Positions 25,324-26,796 of a stretch of DNA of 26,796 bases are shown here, in pieces; position 1 is the first letter of the stretch, and the number at the start of each line of letters is the position of its first letter. The stretch comes from Myxococcales bacterium (lineage in GTDB: Bacteria; Myxococcota; Polyangia; HGW-17; SLPX01). A program made the position numbers and the translations under genes. Where the stretch lies: NCBI GenBank assembly GCA_007131745.1, contig SLPX01000068.1, positions 1 through 26,796 of the forward strand. Reading direction: 5' to 3'. The notes beneath the pieces were generated by a model. It did not search any database, was not told the origin of the DNA, and saw only the letters and a list, made by a program, of their open reading frames with translations.

Positions 25324-25340
25324 TCGGCATGACTATTGCT
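25324..25340 (+). promoter_or_regulatory. Sigma-54 (-24/-12) promoter for the flavodiiron gene
   Basis: TCGGCATGACTATTGCT matches the consensus TTGGCACG-N4-TTGCW, with the invariant GG (25326-25327) and GC (25338-25339) exactly 10 bases apart. Transcription would begin near 25351, with a leader of about 165 bases before ATG 25515. No other GG-N10-GC site with a comparable match stands out in the 25174-25514 intergenic region. Confidence 0.7.
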
Positions 25341-25514
25341 TTACTTGAGAATGAAATGTATGGTTCAGAAAATTTAATGATTGTCTTTTGCCTGAAAAGA
25401 CTAACATTGCTCCAAACAGACAAAAGGAATCCGATTCGGTACGATCAATCATAAATAGACATTGAAAAACAGAAACATATTGAAATCATATTGAAACAGA
25501 AAAGGAGAGATTCA

Positions 25515-26693
25515 ATGAAACCCAGAAAAATGAAGGAAAACATAACGTGGATGGGCGCCATCGACTGGGACCGGAGACTCTTTGACTCCTTGATTCCTCT
25601 TCCGGACGGAACAAGCTACAACGCCTACCTGGTAGAAGGTTCGGACGCCACGGTGCTGTTCGATTCGGTTGATCCGCCCATGGCCGACATCCTGCTGAAA
25701 CAACTCGAAGACGTACCTAAAATCGACTACGTGGTTTCACACCACGCGGAACAGGATCATTCTGGCTCGATTCCGCACGTGCTGAAACGTTTTCCCGAAG
25801 CCAAGGTAGTGGTCACGCCGAAAGCCAAGGGAATGCTGATGGATCATCTGAAGATTCCTGAGGACAAATTCAAGACGGTGGAAGACGGTGAGGTTCTTTC
25901 CCTCGGCGACAAAACGCTTCGCTTCATTTACACCCCTTGGGTCCACTGGCCGGAAACCATGGTCACCTACCTGGAAGAAGATCGTTACCTCTTTTCCTGC
26001 GATTTTTTCGGATCCCACATCGCGACCTCGGACATGTACGCGGTGGATGAAGGACGGGTCTACGAGGCAGCGAAACGGTACTTCGCGGAAATCATGATGC
26101 CGTTTTCAAGCATCATCAAAAACAACCTCGAAAAGCTGAAGGACCTCAAAATCGACGTCATCGCTCCAAGCCACGGTCCCGCATACGACCGCCCCTCTTT
26201 CATCATGGATGCTTACCGGGACTGGGTCCTGAGCCCTCCAAAAAACAAGGTGCTGCTGCCTTTTGTTTCGATGCACGGCAGCACGAGAAAAATGGTCGAA
26301 CGTCTCACGAAATCCCTGATCGAAGAAGGCGTTTCGGTCGAGCGTTTTGATCTCGCGAATTCAGACATCGGCAAAATCGCGATGGCCATGGTGGACGCGG
26401 GAACAATAATCCTGGGAACCCCCACGGTGTTGGCCGGCCCTCATCCCCTGGCCGCGTATGCAGTGGTGCTTGCAAACGCCCTGAAACCCAAAACCCAATT
26501 CCTGTCGATCGTGGGATCTTTCGGCTGGGGCGGCAAAACAATCGAAACCCTCGCCTCCATGATTCCCAAGCTGAAAGTGGAAATCCTGGAACCGGTTCTC
26601 ATCCAGGGTCTGCCGGAAGAAAAAGAACTCGAAAAAATGGATGCGCTTGCAAAGCTTGTTGCTGCAAAGCACCGGGAGGCCGGCTTCAAATAG
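25515..26693 (+). CDS. Flavodiiron protein (nitric oxide / oxygen reductase)
   Basis: The protein has 392 residues from ATG 25515, chosen because AGGAGAG lies 5 bases upstream; an in-frame ATG at 25491 precedes it. The N-terminal metallo-beta-lactamase-like domain holds every di-iron ligand: H-x-E-x-D-H as His77, Glu79, Asp81 and His82 (HAEQDH), then His144 (VHWPET), Asp163 (SCDFFG) and His220 (PSHGP). Residues about 252-390 are a flavodoxin domain (VSMHGSTRKMVERL for the FMN phosphate; GSFGWGGKTIE). There is no fused rubredoxin or reductase, so it is a plain class A enzyme that needs an outside electron donor. Family members reduce NO to N2O or O2 to water in the cytoplasm. The divergent norR and sigma-54 promoter point to NO as the substrate. 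It corresponds to the core of NorV without its rubredoxin tail; no norW-like gene is in view. Confidence 0.95.
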   Translation: MKPRKMKENITWMGAIDWDRRLFDSLIPLPDGTSYNAYLVEGSDATVLFDSVDPPMADILLKQLEDVPKIDYVVSHHAEQDHSGSIPHVLKRFPEAKVVVTPKAKGMLMDHLKIPEDKFKTVEDGEVLSLGDKTLRFIYTPWVHWPETMVTYLEEDRYLFSCDFFGSHIATSDMYAVDEGRVYEAAKRYFAEIMMPFSSIIKNNLEKLKDLKIDVIAPSHGPAYDRPSFIMDAYRDWVLSPPKNKVLLPFVSMHGSTRKMVERLTKSLIEEGVSVERFDLANSDIGKIAMAMVDAGTIILGTPTVLAGPHPLAAYAVVLANALKPKTQFLSIVGSFGWGGKTIETLASMIPKLKVEILEPVLIQGLPEEKELEKMDALAKLVAAKHREAGFK

Positions 26694-26702
26694 GATCCAA
26701 AC

Positions 26703-26796
26703 CTATTCCACGATGGTTCCGTCGCAGTCTCTCACCACCGTGAAACCGTGCAGAATGGGGGACACTTCCTGGTTCTGCGAACTCAACTCGAACTCA
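26703..26796 (-). CDS. 3' end of a propeller-lipoprotein paralogue (partial)
   Basis: The - strand is open from the window edge to TAG at 26703-26705 and codes EFELSSQNQEVSPILHGF, then TVVRDCDGTIVE. This is nearly the same as the C-terminus of the propeller lipoprotein at 19746 (EFELSSQNQEISPVLHGF, VVVRDC). It therefore belongs to the same C-terminal beta-sandwich family. The rest of the gene lies outside the window. It is convergent with the flavodiiron gene (9 bases between stops). Confidence 0.85.
   Translation of the reverse strand, partial: EFELSSQNQEVSPILHGFTVVRDCDGTIVE

Overview
The window looks like chromosomal DNA of a Gram-negative, predatory- or environmental-type bacterium of the Myxococcota/Deltaproteobacteria kind. 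This is inferred from protein style, not from a marker gene. The signs are many secreted lipoproteins with a lipobox followed by an acidic or Gly/Asn-rich linker, cysteine-rich CGDG-type repeats, an AAA/TPR signalling protein, a lipid ABC transporter and a NorR-type sigma-54 activator. No rRNA, tRNA, CRISPR array, transposase or integrase was seen.

Region 1 (about 1-6400, + strand) is a probable three-gene operon: an AAA/STAND-like ATPase with a long TPR tail (its 5' end may lie outside the window), a single-chain fusion of an MlaF-type ATPase to an MlaE-type permease, and a membrane-anchored protein whose C-terminal half resembles the BPI/TULIP lipid-binding fold. No MCE (MlaD) protein is present. 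A lipid ABC transporter paired with a TULIP-like protein is the best candidate here for an undescribed system.

Region 2 (6400-11500, - strand) has a convergent intergenic stretch with strong hairpins, an AT-rich serine hydrolase lipoprotein gene, a GC-rich pectate-lyase-like lipoprotein gene, and a short broken CGDG-repeat lipoprotein. The composition jumps suggest separate acquisitions.

Region 3 (11600-23530) is a series of independently oriented surface or periplasmic lipoprotein genes: GH5 glycoside hydrolase, LamG protein, metallophosphatase with InlB-like repeats, six-hairpin glycosidase, beta-propeller protein and a formylglycine-generating-enzyme-like protein. One small cytosolic PH/GRAM-like gene lies among them. 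Together they resemble a toolkit for binding and degrading polymers.

Region 4 (23545-26693) is a divergent nitric-oxide defence pair: a NorR-like activator with the iron-ligand residues conserved, and a flavodiiron protein. Between them lie a clear GG-N10-GC sigma-54 promoter and a palindromic repeat pair that could be the enhancer. The window ends in the 3' end of a paralogue of the beta-propeller lipoprotein.
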